From assembly GCA_947302175.1 (NCBI GenBank), contig CAMYVB010000005.1, positions 1 to 64,000 on the forward strand: a DNA stretch of 64,000 bases, read 5' to 3'. The notes beneath the pieces are model-generated. The model was not told where the DNA came from and made no database searches. It saw only the letters and a program-made list of their open reading frames with translations. Made by a program: the position numbers and the translations under genes. The DNA is from an uncultured Bacteroidales bacterium. Lineage in GTDB: Bacteria; Bacteroidota; Bacteroidia; Bacteroidales; UBA932. Below, one piece after another: positions 45,899-54,681 of this stretch; the stretch's first letter is position 1; each line of letters opens with the position of its first letter.

Positions 45899-47200
45899 TT
45901 ATTGGACAAGCGAAGTCGCTTTGTTCCAGGAGAGTGTCTTGTAGAAGGCGTCGAGGAATTCAGTTCCGTCGCAGGGAAGGTACATGCCCAGTCCGCAGCA
46001 GTTCTTGAATTCGTACCCGCCGTAATACTCGTCGTTGTTGAAAAAAGTCGGGGTGTGGACTTCCTTGAGCACGCAGCGGGACAGGGCTTCGTCGACGGAA
46101 GAGAGGTCGCTCCTTGTGGCTCCTGCCTGGAGCAGTATGTCGCGAAGGTCGTATATCCAGTGCTTTTCGCCTCGGCAATATGGCTGGACAGCTTCAGGGT
46201 CGACTGCCGCAATCTGGCTGCGGTATTTTTCAAAAACGGGCTTACACGCTGTTGCGAGGGCGTCGATCTTGCTGCAGTCAATCAGGGTGTACGAGGCGGA
46301 GCGGTACAGGCCGGTCTTGGAATCGTAGTACTCGAAAAAGTCGTCTATCAGGCCTTCCAGGTCGGGCGAGCCGCTTCTTAGGAGGCGGCCGGCGGTGGTG
46401 GTGTATTGCATGCCCTCCTCCAGGATTTCGGAGGGACTGAGGCCCAGGTAGCTGCATTTGTCCTTGAGCTCGAATACCGTCTCTATGCAGCCCATAAGGC
46501 AAGCGTCGAAAACTATGTAGTCGAAATGGAAGGGAATGGCCTGACCGAGGTCGGTGATGTCCATGTATTTTTTCTTGCGCGTCGCGCCGTCATAGTAGTA
46601 TTCTTCTCCAAAGGAGCGTACTGCAGGGCCGGGAAGGGGACCGTCTCCAATCATGAAGCGCGCGGCTCCGGTCTTTCCGGGAGCGAAGTCCAGGGCGGGC
46701 TCGTAGTCAGAGGGCTTGCCGTAATAGCCTTCGGGGAGCCAGCCGGTGCCGTGGGAGGAGAGAATGAGACCGTAATGGTCGGACTTGAGGGTGCTTGCAA
46801 CGTAGTTCAGGCTTGACTTCATCACCTCTTTGTCGGTGAGAAGGTCGGTGGCGGAAAGGGTTGTCAGAGTGTCATAAACCGCCTCGCCCTTTGAGTCCTT
46901 GTACATCCGGAAGATGACTGGGGATGTGGGATTGGCGTAGCCGTTGCTGTTGCAATGGTTGATTACGGCTATGGCCACATCGGCGTCCTTTGCGGGGACT
47001 TCGCCCTGCGAGAGCTCGCGTATGTCTTCCTGAAGCGCGTTGGAAAGCGAATTGAAGCCCGCACCGTAGAGGATGAGGACCTTGGAATATGTCTTGTCCT
47101 TGTCGTTGCCGCCCGGGCAGAGCCAGTCGCACGAGCTCGCGGAAAGGACAGCCCCTAGGAGGACCGACAGTTTCAGGATGGACTTGAGCACTTTGTTCAT
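45899..47200 (-). CDS. Clostripain-family (C11) cysteine peptidase lipoprotein
   Basis: Lipobox LSASSC; catalytic-type motifs LILSSHGTGW and YIVFDACLMGCIETVFELK. Confidence 0.85.
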   Translation of the reverse strand: MNKVLKSILKLSVLLGAVLSASSCDWLCPGGNDKDKTYSKVLILYGAGFNSLSNALQEDIRELSQGEVPAKDADVAIAVINHCNSNGYANPTSPVIFRMYKDSKGEAVYDTLTTLSATDLLTDKEVMKSSLNYVASTLKSDHYGLILSSHGTGWLPEGYYGKPSDYEPALDFAPGKTGAARFMIGDGPLPGPAVRSFGEEYYYDGATRKKKYMDITDLGQAIPFHFDYIVFDACLMGCIETVFELKDKCSYLGLSPSEILEEGMQYTTTAGRLLRSGSPDLEGLIDDFFEYYDSKTGLYRSASYTLIDCSKIDALATACKPVFEKYRSQIAAVDPEAVQPYCRGEKHWIYDLRDILLQAGATRSDLSSVDEALSRCVLKEVHTPTFFNNDEYYGGYEFKNCCGLGMYLPCDGTEFLDAFYKTLSWNKATSLVQ

Positions 47201-47225
47201 AGGTGCAAAATTACGATAATTTGAC

Positions 47226-47233
47226 TAATTTTG
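47226..47233 (+). promoter_or_regulatory. -7 box TAATTTTG upstream of tyrS
   Basis: TAnnTTTG match about 28 bp upstream of the ATG at 47261. Confidence 0.5.
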
Positions 47234-47260
47234 CACATTGTTACAAAAATCAGGCAAGAG

Positions 47261-48553
47261 ATGAAAAATTTCGTTGAAGAACTCCGCTGGCGCGGAATGA
47301 TACAGGATATAATGCCCTGCACCGAGGAGAAGCTGATGGAAGGCCCCCAGGCAGCATATGTGGGAATTGACCCCACTGCCGACTCCCTCCACATTGGCCA
47401 CCTCGTGAGCGTAATGATACTCAAGCACTTCCAGAATTGCGGCCACAAGCCTTTCGCCCTCGTCGGCGGCGCCACGGGCATGATAGGCGACCCTTCCATG
47501 AAGTCCGCCGAGCGCAACCTCCTCGACGAGCAGACCCTCACTCACAATGTCGAGAGCCTCAAGGCCCAGCTCGCCCGCTTCCTCGATTTCGAGTCCGACT
47601 CCCCGAATAAGGCCGAGCTCGTGAACAACTACGAGTGGATGAAAGACTATTCCTTCATAGGCTTCATCCGCGACATCGGAAAGCACATCACCGTCAACTA
47701 TATGATGGCCAAGGACTCCGTCAAGAAGCGTCTCCAGAGGGACTCTTCCGAAGGCATGTCCTTCACCGAGTTCAGCTACCAGCTCATGCAGGGCTACGAT
47801 TTCTACTGGCTGTGGAAGAACCGCGGCTGCATCCTGCAGCTGGGCGGCTCCGACCAGTGGGGCAACATCACCACCGGCACCGAGCTCATCCGTCGTATGG
47901 ACGGCGGCACCGCCTATGCCCTCACCTGCCCCCTCATCCGCAAGGCCGACGGCACCAAGTTCGGCAAGACCGAAAAGGGCAACATATGGCTCGACCCCGA
48001 GCGCACCTCCCCCTATGAGTTCTACCAGTTCTGGCTCAACGTGGCCGATGACGACGCCGAGCGCTACATCAAGATTTTCACCCTGCTCGACCGTAAGACC
48101 ATAGAGGACGCCATCGAGGTCCACAGGGCCGACCCCGGCGCACGCACCCTCCAGAAGCTCCTGGCAAAGGAAGTCACCGTCATGGTGCACGGGCAGGAGG
48201 CTTATGAGAATGCCATCGAGGCCTCCCGCCTCCTTTTCGGCAATGTTTCCGCCGAAGCCTTCCGCAAGATGGACGAAAGGACTGTGCGCGAGGTTTTCGC
48301 CAACGTCCCTTCGTTCGAACTCAGCGCCTCCGAGCTCCCTTGCGACATACTCGAGTTCCTCGCCGTCAAGACCTCCGTATTCCCCTCCAAGGGCGAAGCC
48401 CGCAAGATGATCCAGGGCGGCGGAGTATCTCTCAACAAGGCCAAGGTCGCGGATGCCGCCTCCCTCGTCACCCCCGATGACGTCATCAACGGCCACTACA
48501 TCCTCGCCCAGAAGGGCAAAAAGAACTATTTCATAATCAACATAGTACAGTAA
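47261..48553 (+). CDS. tyrS: Tyrosyl-tRNA synthetase
   Basis: [22 protein letters not shown]...[15 protein letters not shown]...[13 protein letters not shown]. Confidence 0.97.
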   Translation: MKNFVEELRWRGMIQDIMPCTEEKLMEGPQAAYVGIDPTADSLHIGHLVSVMILKHFQNCGHKPFALVGGATGMIGDPSMKSAERNLLDEQTLTHNVESLKAQLARFLDFESDSPNKAELVNNYEWMKDYSFIGFIRDIGKHITVNYMMAKDSVKKRLQRDSSEGMSFTEFSYQLMQGYDFYWLWKNRGCILQLGGSDQWGNITTGTELIRRMDGGTAYALTCPLIRKADGTKFGKTEKGNIWLDPERTSPYEFYQFWLNVADDDAERYIKIFTLLDRKTIEDAIEVHRADPGARTLQKLLAKEVTVMVHGQEAYENAIEASRLLFGNVSAEAFRKMDERTVREVFANVPSFELSASELPCDILEFLAVKTSVFPSKGEARKMIQGGGVSLNKAKVADAASLVTPDDVINGHYILAQKGKKNYFIINIVQ

Positions 48554-48900
48554 TGGATAAGGCACCCTCCACAAGGCAGCTGAAGGTGGCCCGCGAGATC
48601 CAGAAAGACCTCGCCGAGATCATCCGCGCCCAGGGGATGGCCCACTTCGGCGGCGCCATGGTGACGGTGAGCGAAGTTCGCGTGAGCCCCGACCTCTCCG
48701 TAGCCAAGGTGTACGTCTCCATCTTCCCCTCCGCCAAGGCCTCCGAGGTGATGAAAATGCTCTCGGACGACAACAGGCTGTACCGGGGCGAGCTTGGCCG
48801 CCAGGTAGGCAAGCAGCTCCGTATAGTCCCGGAGCTGGTGTTCTACCTGGATACCTCCCTGGACTACGCCGAACATATAGAAGAGCTCCTTAAAAAATAG
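48553..48900 (+). CDS. rbfA: Ribosome-binding factor A
   Basis: KVAREIQKDLAEIIRAQGMAHFGGAMVTVSEVRVSPDLSVAKVYVSIFP; TAATG coupling to tyrS. Confidence 0.92.
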   Translation: MDKAPSTRQLKVAREIQKDLAEIIRAQGMAHFGGAMVTVSEVRVSPDLSVAKVYVSIFPSAKASEVMKMLSDDNRLYRGELGRQVGKQLRIVPELVFYLDTSLDYAEHIEELLKK

Positions 48901-48925
48901 GGGCAACACACCCTGACGCAGACAG

Positions 48926-51028
48926 ATGGGAAAACGTATCTTAACATCGCTGCTGCTCCTTGTTCTTGCTTCCATGCCCCTCTGGGCCGTGAAAGCGAGG
49001 CCGGGGCTGCTGCGTCACGTCCAGCCTGACGGCAAGGTCGTTACCTATCGCATTATTGGCGACGAAAGGGGGCATTATATTGTCGATACCAAAGGCTGCG
49101 CCCTTGCCTTCGGCCCCGGGGGCACCACCTTGTACTACGCCACCTATGACGAAAGGGGAGTGCTGAGCCGCAGCGAAGTGCCCGCCTCTTCATCCGTGGC
49201 GAGTCCGCAGCTCCTCTCCGCGGCGCGCAATATCCCCTCCGGGAAAATACTTGGACGCGGTATGCGCACGCAGATGCTTTCCGAGCCCGTTCCTGCGCTG
49301 CGCTCCCGCTCAGCTACCCCGAAGACAGTCAGGACCATAGTCATTCCTGTCGCGTTCAGCGACCTGGGTTTCAAAAATGACGTCTCGTCCCTTTATAACT
49401 TGCTAATGCAGACGGGGTACTCCGTGTCAGGGGCCGCAGGCTGCGTCAAGGACTATCTTGACTGCCAGTTTGACGGCCAGGCTGTCTTCGTCTTCGACGT
49501 GGCCCCCGTGGTTACGCTTTCCAACGACTGCGCGTGGTACGCAAAGACCGATGCCCGCAACGCGGAGGCTGTGATGGAGGCCTGCCGTCTGAGCGATGCT
49601 GCGGTGGATTTCTCGCTCTACGACCACGTATATGTCATTTATGCCGGAGGCAATCCCGCCGACGGCGGCACCGGCAGCGACCACATTTGGCCCCACGCTT
49701 GGGATTTTCGCTCTGCAGGCTTTGCCCCGTTGATACTCGACGGCGTTCAAGTGAACCGTTATGCCATGTCTTCGGAGATTATGAAGAATTCTTCAGGGGC
49801 GAGGATCCTTTCCGGCATAGGCACCATCTGCCATGAGTTCAGTCATCTTCTCGGCCTTCCCGACCTTTATGACACGGACGAGGAAAAGAGCGGAGGAAAG
49901 TCTGATGCGCTCTGGAGATGCCTTTCGCTTATGGATGCCGGCAACTACAACGACGACACGCGCATGCCCCCCATGTACGGTGCCATAGAGCTTGAAATAC
50001 TCGGCCTGGTGGATTGCGAGCCTTTGAAGACGCGCTCCTACACGTTGGAGCCCATTTCTTCCGGTACCCGCCGCGTGCTCAGGATGGAGGCAGACGTGGA
50101 AGGGGAGTATTTCCTTTTCGAATGCAGGACCAATTCAAATTGGGACAAGTTTATAGGCGGCAGCGGCCTTTTAATCTATCATATTGACAGATCCGAAAGG
50201 AATGCAGGTTTTTCAGAAAGGAACGGCTTTGTCTTGACTGCCGCCCAGCGATGGAGCCCGCAGTATTCGGAGATCAACTGCCGTCCCGACCATCAGTGCG
50301 CTGACCTTGTGGAGGCCACTGCAGCTGCTTCGTTAGATGCTTCATCAGTTACCGATGTGTTTTTCCCCCGCGGCAACGTGACGTCCTTTTCACCCTCCAC
50401 TAAGCCCTCATTCAGCTTCTGGAGCGGCGAAAAGTCGCCCTATTCCATTCTGAATATCAAAAAGGAAGGCTCTGCAGTGACTTTTTTAGTCAGCGGACCT
50501 ATCACCCCCGATAACATCGATGTCTTCCAGGATGCGGCGATATTTACCTGGCACACCGACGTGGAGTCGCTCGGCGAGCGCCCTTGCTCGATAAGGCTTA
50601 GCACGCTTCAGGGAGTAGTCTCTCAAAAGAGTGTCGACCCTTACCAGGCCGGCTGCTACTCGGCCACTTTCGAGGGCCTGAACCCCGGCGCGGCCTATTC
50701 GATTGATATTTTCTACCCCGGGGAAAGCTCCGGGGAAGAACTCTATAAGTTCTCGGTCGAGATTGTCACTTCCCAGTACGGAGGCCTCCCTTACATCTAT
50801 ATGAAATCATACGCGCGCCGCTCTTCGGCAACGGGCGAAAGCAAGCTGCCCCTGAGGGTTATGAATGCGCGCGGCTCCAGGTCCGTGAGTTGGTATTTCA
50901 ATGATTCAGAGATTCATACCGGTCCCGACGGCTACTTCGTCCCGTCCCATTCGGGAGATTTGAAGGCAAGGATAGTCTATTCCGACGGTACGGAAGAAAT
51001 CATCCTCAGACATATTGACTTGAAATGA
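48926..51028 (+). CDS. Secreted M6-family metalloprotease-domain protein
   Basis: Signal peptide; GTICHEFSHLLGLPDLYDTDE...SLMDAGNYNDDTRMPPMYGAIE. Confidence 0.88.
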   Translation: MGKRILTSLLLLVLASMPLWAVKARPGLLRHVQPDGKVVTYRIIGDERGHYIVDTKGCALAFGPGGTTLYYATYDERGVLSRSEVPASSSVASPQLLSAARNIPSGKILGRGMRTQMLSEPVPALRSRSATPKTVRTIVIPVAFSDLGFKNDVSSLYNLLMQTGYSVSGAAGCVKDYLDCQFDGQAVFVFDVAPVVTLSNDCAWYAKTDARNAEAVMEACRLSDAAVDFSLYDHVYVIYAGGNPADGGTGSDHIWPHAWDFRSAGFAPLILDGVQVNRYAMSSEIMKNSSGARILSGIGTICHEFSHLLGLPDLYDTDEEKSGGKSDALWRCLSLMDAGNYNDDTRMPPMYGAIELEILGLVDCEPLKTRSYTLEPISSGTRRVLRMEADVEGEYFLFECRTNSNWDKFIGGSGLLIYHIDRSERNAGFSERNGFVLTAAQRWSPQYSEINCRPDHQCADLVEATAAASLDASSVTDVFFPRGNVTSFSPSTKPSFSFWSGEKSPYSILNIKKEGSAVTFLVSGPITPDNIDVFQDAAIFTWHTDVESLGERPCSIRLSTLQGVVSQKSVDPYQAGCYSATFEGLNPGAAYSIDIFYPGESSGEELYKFSVEIVTSQYGGLPYIYMKSYARRSSATGESKLPLRVMNARGSRSVSWYFNDSEIHTGPDGYFVPSHSGDLKARIVYSDGTEEIILRHIDLK

Positions 51029-51453
51029 TAAAGTTTTTCCGCATACCGGTCATTGTAGCGCTCCTCGCTTGCCTGGCAGGGCTTCTTTGCTCCTGCCAGA
51101 GAACCGACGGTTTCGATCATGACGATTTTCTCGGCAATGACGTTTGCCTGAGGGTGGACGGTGAAATGCTGCATTCATACTCTCCAAGCAGCGGCCAGCT
51201 GTCGTTCAACAAGGGACGCAGGGAGTTCCGCGCCGGCACGGACACCATGTCCGACTACTTTGTCCTCACGCTATCTTCGATTCCGAAGGAAGAGGGGCAG
51301 GTGGTAACGGGCTCGCTCAAATGGACGACCTACAACGACATAGTGTCCCTGAGCGACCTGTCTTTCAAAGTGAAGGAAATCACTTCCGACGGGAAGATTT
51401 GGCTCTGGTGCTCTTCCCGCAAGATCAACGTAGTTGTAAGAACGCTTAATTAG
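51025..51453 (+). CDS. Small lipoprotein of unknown function, ATGA-coupled to the M6 protease
   Basis: 142 aa; lipobox LAGLLCSC; 4-nt overlap with the upstream gene. Confidence 0.7.
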   Translation: MIKFFRIPVIVALLACLAGLLCSCQRTDGFDHDDFLGNDVCLRVDGEMLHSYSPSSGQLSFNKGRREFRAGTDTMSDYFVLTLSSIPKEEGQVVTGSLKWTTYNDIVSLSDLSFKVKEITSDGKIWLWCSSRKINVVVRTLN

Positions 51454-51455
51454 GC

Positions 51456-52040
51456 TTACGCCTTCTCTGCATTATCGAGCTTGACCGCCTCGTTGTAGCA
51501 TTGGCGGCAGAGGGGCTCGTAGACATCCTTTTCGCCAAGGACGACGAGGCTGCGGCTCTTTGACAACCTGTGGGAATGGTTGGCGAGACTGCCGCATTTG
51601 ACGCAAATCGCATGGACTTTCTGGACGTCTTCAGCCACGGCCATAAGGGCGGGCATGGGGCCGAAGGGCTTGCCGGTGAAGTCGGTGTCGAGTCCGGCGA
51701 TGATGACCCTGACGCCGCGGTTGGCCAGCTGCTGGGCGACGCTCACAAGGCTGCTGTCGAAGAACTGGGCCTCGTCTATGCCGACCACCATCGTGTCGTC
51801 CGCGATGGAGAGCATCTCTTCGGGAGAGCTGACGGGCTTGCTCTTAATGCTGTGGAGGTCGTGGGAGACGACATCCTCGTCGGAGTAGCGCGTGTCGACG
51901 ACGGGCTTGAAAATCTCGATTTTCTGGTTGGCGAACTGGGCCCTTTTGAGTCTGCGAATTAATTCCTCGGTTTTACCTGAGAACATTGAGCCGCAAATCA
52001 CTTCGATGCAGCCGGATTTTTTGAAACTTTCTGAAAACAT
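51456..52040 (-). CDS. tdk: Thymidine kinase
   Basis: [23 protein letters not shown]...[11 protein letters not shown]...[18 protein letters not shown]. Confidence 0.96.
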   Translation of the reverse strand: MFSESFKKSGCIEVICGSMFSGKTEELIRRLKRAQFANQKIEIFKPVVDTRYSDEDVVSHDLHSIKSKPVSSPEEMLSIADDTMVVGIDEAQFFDSSLVSVAQQLANRGVRVIIAGLDTDFTGKPFGPMPALMAVAEDVQKVHAICVKCGSLANHSHRLSKSRSLVVLGEKDVYEPLCRQCYNEAVKLDNAEKA

Positions 52041-52087
52041 TTGCTTATTTTTGTCTCGCTAGTGCAAATGTATAAAAGAAAAGTCTT

Positions 52088-52744
52088 ATGGAAAAGACCA
52101 TCGCCGATATTATTGCTGAAATAAAGGAGACTATTTCCGTCCTTTCGGAACGGGTCGCCGCCCTGGAGGCTTGCCTCCCTGCCGGAGACGTTCCTGAAAC
52201 TGAGGCTCTCCCCGCTGAGGATATGCCTGAGGCAGAGGCCTTTGCCGCAGAAGAAACGGTGGATATCGTAGAGCCCCTTGATATCATAGATGTTTTCCCC
52301 GCTTCCGAGCCTTCACTCGCTGCCGCTCCCGCTGGAGAGAGCGTGCCCGAGCCGGAGCCTGTGGTCCCTGAGCTTGCAGTCTTTGAACCGGCGTCAGCCG
52401 AGCCCGTGGAGAGCCTTGGCGCAATCAACGATATAGCAGCTGCCAAAGTCAAAGAGGCCATCAACGACGCATACGCTGCCGACTACGCCTGGAAGACTGA
52501 TATTCCGGGTTCCGAACTAAGGAACATCCTGAGCGGTATCTCGCTCAACGACCGCATACTCTTTATCAACACCCTGTTCGGCGGCGATCCCGAGAGTTTC
52601 CAGAGCACCATCGCATATCTGAACGAGGCGTCGTCCTTCGCCGAGGCAACCGATTATCTTAGCGGCCGTTTCCCTGATTGGAAGCTTGGCTCAGACACAG
52701 TATACAGGTTCATGATGGCTGTCCGCCGCCATTTGAGGAGCTAG
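52088..52744 (+). CDS. Acidic linker protein with C-terminal conserved domain, function unknown
   Basis: 218 aa; coiled-coil N-terminus, Glu/Pro/Ala linker, C-terminal IPGSELRNILSGISLNDRILFINTLFGGDPESFQ. Confidence 0.7.
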   Translation: MEKTIADIIAEIKETISVLSERVAALEACLPAGDVPETEALPAEDMPEAEAFAAEETVDIVEPLDIIDVFPASEPSLAAAPAGESVPEPEPVVPELAVFEPASAEPVESLGAINDIAAAKVKEAINDAYAADYAWKTDIPGSELRNILSGISLNDRILFINTLFGGDPESFQSTIAYLNEASSFAEATDYLSGRFPDWKLGSDTVYRFMMAVRRHLRS

Positions 52745-52746
52745 CC

Positions 52747-53478
52747 GTGGCCGGAGTCCTGTACATAGTCCCCACTCCCGTGGGCAATCTTGCCGACATG
52801 ACCTACAGGGCCGTGGAGGTGCTCCGAAGCGTAGACCTCATTCTCGCCGAGGACACGCGCACGACCTCCGTCCTGCTGAAGCACTACGGCATCGAAGGGC
52901 ATCTTAAGTCGCACCACAAGTTCAATGAGCACGCCACGGCGAGTATAATCAAGGAGAGAATTCTCGCCGGCGCGGACGTGGCCCTTGTGAGCGATGCCGG
53001 CACTCCGGGGATTTCAGATCCCGGTTTCCTGCTTGTGCGCACGTGCGCCGCGGAAGGCATCGAAGTGAGGACCCTGCCCGGCGCTACTGCCTGCATCCCG
53101 GCCCTGGTTTCTTCGGGCCTTCCGTGCGACAGTTTTTGTTTCGAAGGCTTCCTTCCCCGCAAGAAGGGGCGCCAGACCGCTCTCACTGCGCTTGAAGCCG
53201 AGACGCGCACAATGGTGTTCTATGAGTCGCCCTACAGGGTTGCCGCAACCCTGGGCCAGCTAGCCGAGCACCTTGGTGCAGACAGGGCCTGCTGCGTTTC
53301 GCGCGAGATCTCCAAAGTCCACGAGGAGCACCGCAGGGGGACTTTGGGCGAGCTTTTTGATTGGTATTCCGCCCACGAGGCGAAAGGTGAAATCGTAATT
53401 ATTGTTGCCGGCCGTCCGGGCCGCGTGAAAAAGAATGAAGACAGAGATGAGTTCGGACAGGTCTCGCAGGAAAGCTGA
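52747..53478 (+). CDS. rsmI: 16S rRNA (cytidine(1402)-2'-O)-methyltransferase (GTG start)
   Basis: VAGVLYIVPTPVGNLADMTYRAVEVLRSVDLILAEDTRTTSVLLKHYGI...LVSDAGTPGISDPG. Confidence 0.95.
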   Translation: MAGVLYIVPTPVGNLADMTYRAVEVLRSVDLILAEDTRTTSVLLKHYGIEGHLKSHHKFNEHATASIIKERILAGADVALVSDAGTPGISDPGFLLVRTCAAEGIEVRTLPGATACIPALVSSGLPCDSFCFEGFLPRKKGRQTALTALEAETRTMVFYESPYRVAATLGQLAEHLGADRACCVSREISKVHEEHRRGTLGELFDWYSAHEAKGEIVIIVAGRPGRVKKNEDRDEFGQVSQES

Positions 53479-54397
53479 CGGCCGTCCTCTTTCGGCAGGA
53501 TTCAAGCTTGGGGCTATAGCCCTGGTTTTCCTTATTATCGGATATCAGACCGCGCTGCTGGTTTACAGGGCGTCGGTTTCCGCCATCCTGAGCAGAAAGG
53601 CAGTGCCCGACACCGTGTATGTGGAGCGGCTCGTGCCCTATTATCCTGCCGCGGGCTCTCCCGATTCCGCGCGGGCTTCCGCTGCTGCTCCGGCGTCCGC
53701 TCCTTCCTCTGCTCCGTCGTCCGCAAGGGGAGCGTCATATGGTAAAAGCGCCGGAAGAAGTTCAGGCGGGGGCGCCGAGGCGGCGATTATAAGGCATTTT
53801 TCGCCCCGCAACGTGGAGTCTTTCCGCTTTGACCCTAATACGGCGAGCGTCGAGGATTTGCAGCGGCTGGGCTTTTCAGAGAAGCAAGCGGCATCCATAG
53901 ACAAATACCGCACAAGCGGAGGGCGTTTTCGCCGAAAGGAAGATTTTGCGCGCTCTTTTGTGGTCGCTGATTCAGTGTTCAGGCGCCTGGAGCCTTTTAT
54001 CGATATTCCTAAGATAGATTTGAATCTGGCGGACTCAGCCGCATTTGATTCGCTGCCCGGGATCGGGCCTTACTATGCTTCGAAGATGGTTTCGTATCGC
54101 GCTGAGCTTGGGGGATACAGTTATCCGGAGCAGCTGATGGACATTTGGAAGTTCGATGCCGAGAAGTTCGCCGCCCTGGAGGATTTGATTTGCATAGAGA
54201 CGCCGTTTCGCTTTCCGCTCTGGAGCCTTGGGGCTGATTCGCTTGCGCTCCATCCCTACCTTGACGCGCGCTCCGCACGCTCAATCGTTCGTTTCAGGGA
54301 GAATTCGCTGCGCGAGGATTGGACTGTCGCCGCGCTCGAGGCTGCGGGCATCATTTCCCCCGAAACCGCCGGCAAACTATCGCCCTGCGTCGAATAA
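53435..54397 (+). CDS. Helix-hairpin-helix (ComEA-like) membrane-anchored protein
   Basis: N-terminal TM; FDPNTASVEDLQRLGFSEKQAASIDKYR; DLNLADSAAFDSLPGIGPYYASKMVSYR. Confidence 0.85.
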   Translation: MKTEMSSDRSRRKADGRPLSAGFKLGAIALVFLIIGYQTALLVYRASVSAILSRKAVPDTVYVERLVPYYPAAGSPDSARASAAAPASAPSSAPSSARGASYGKSAGRSSGGGAEAAIIRHFSPRNVESFRFDPNTASVEDLQRLGFSEKQAASIDKYRTSGGRFRRKEDFARSFVVADSVFRRLEPFIDIPKIDLNLADSAAFDSLPGIGPYYASKMVSYRAELGGYSYPEQLMDIWKFDAEKFAALEDLICIETPFRFPLWSLGADSLALHPYLDARSARSIVRFRENSLREDWTVAALEAAGIISPETAGKLSPCVE

Positions 54398-54426
54398 AAT
54401 CTGTTTCAAAATAGCTTCGATATTGC

Positions 54427-54434
54427 TATATTTG
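54427..54434 (+). promoter_or_regulatory. -7 box TATATTTG
   Basis: TAnnTTTG match upstream of 54463. Confidence 0.5.
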
Positions 54435-54462
54435 TCAAAACTAATGTTATAATTCTATCACT

Positions 54463-54648
54463 ATGGGAACAATTCTCTACATCGTCGGTGTCGTACTGGC
54501 AATCCTTGCAGTCATTGACATCTTCAAAAAGCCCATTTCCCTTGTCGGCAAAGTGATTACCGCCGTTCTCGTGATTGCTACAAGCTGGATAGGCCTGGCC
54601 GTCTATTATTTCTACGCCAAGGATAGGCTGACTCAGTGGTTCAAGTAG
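54463..54648 (+). CDS. Small two-TM membrane protein
   Basis: 61 aa; MGTILYIVGVVLAILAVIDIFKKPISLVGKVITAVLVIATSWIGLAVYYFYAKDRLTQWFK. Confidence 0.7.
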   Translation: MGTILYIVGVVLAILAVIDIFKKPISLVGKVITAVLVIATSWIGLAVYYFYAKDRLTQWFK

Positions 54649-54681
54649 TCAGTCGCTAAGTCTTTTAGTTGAAGGGACGCT

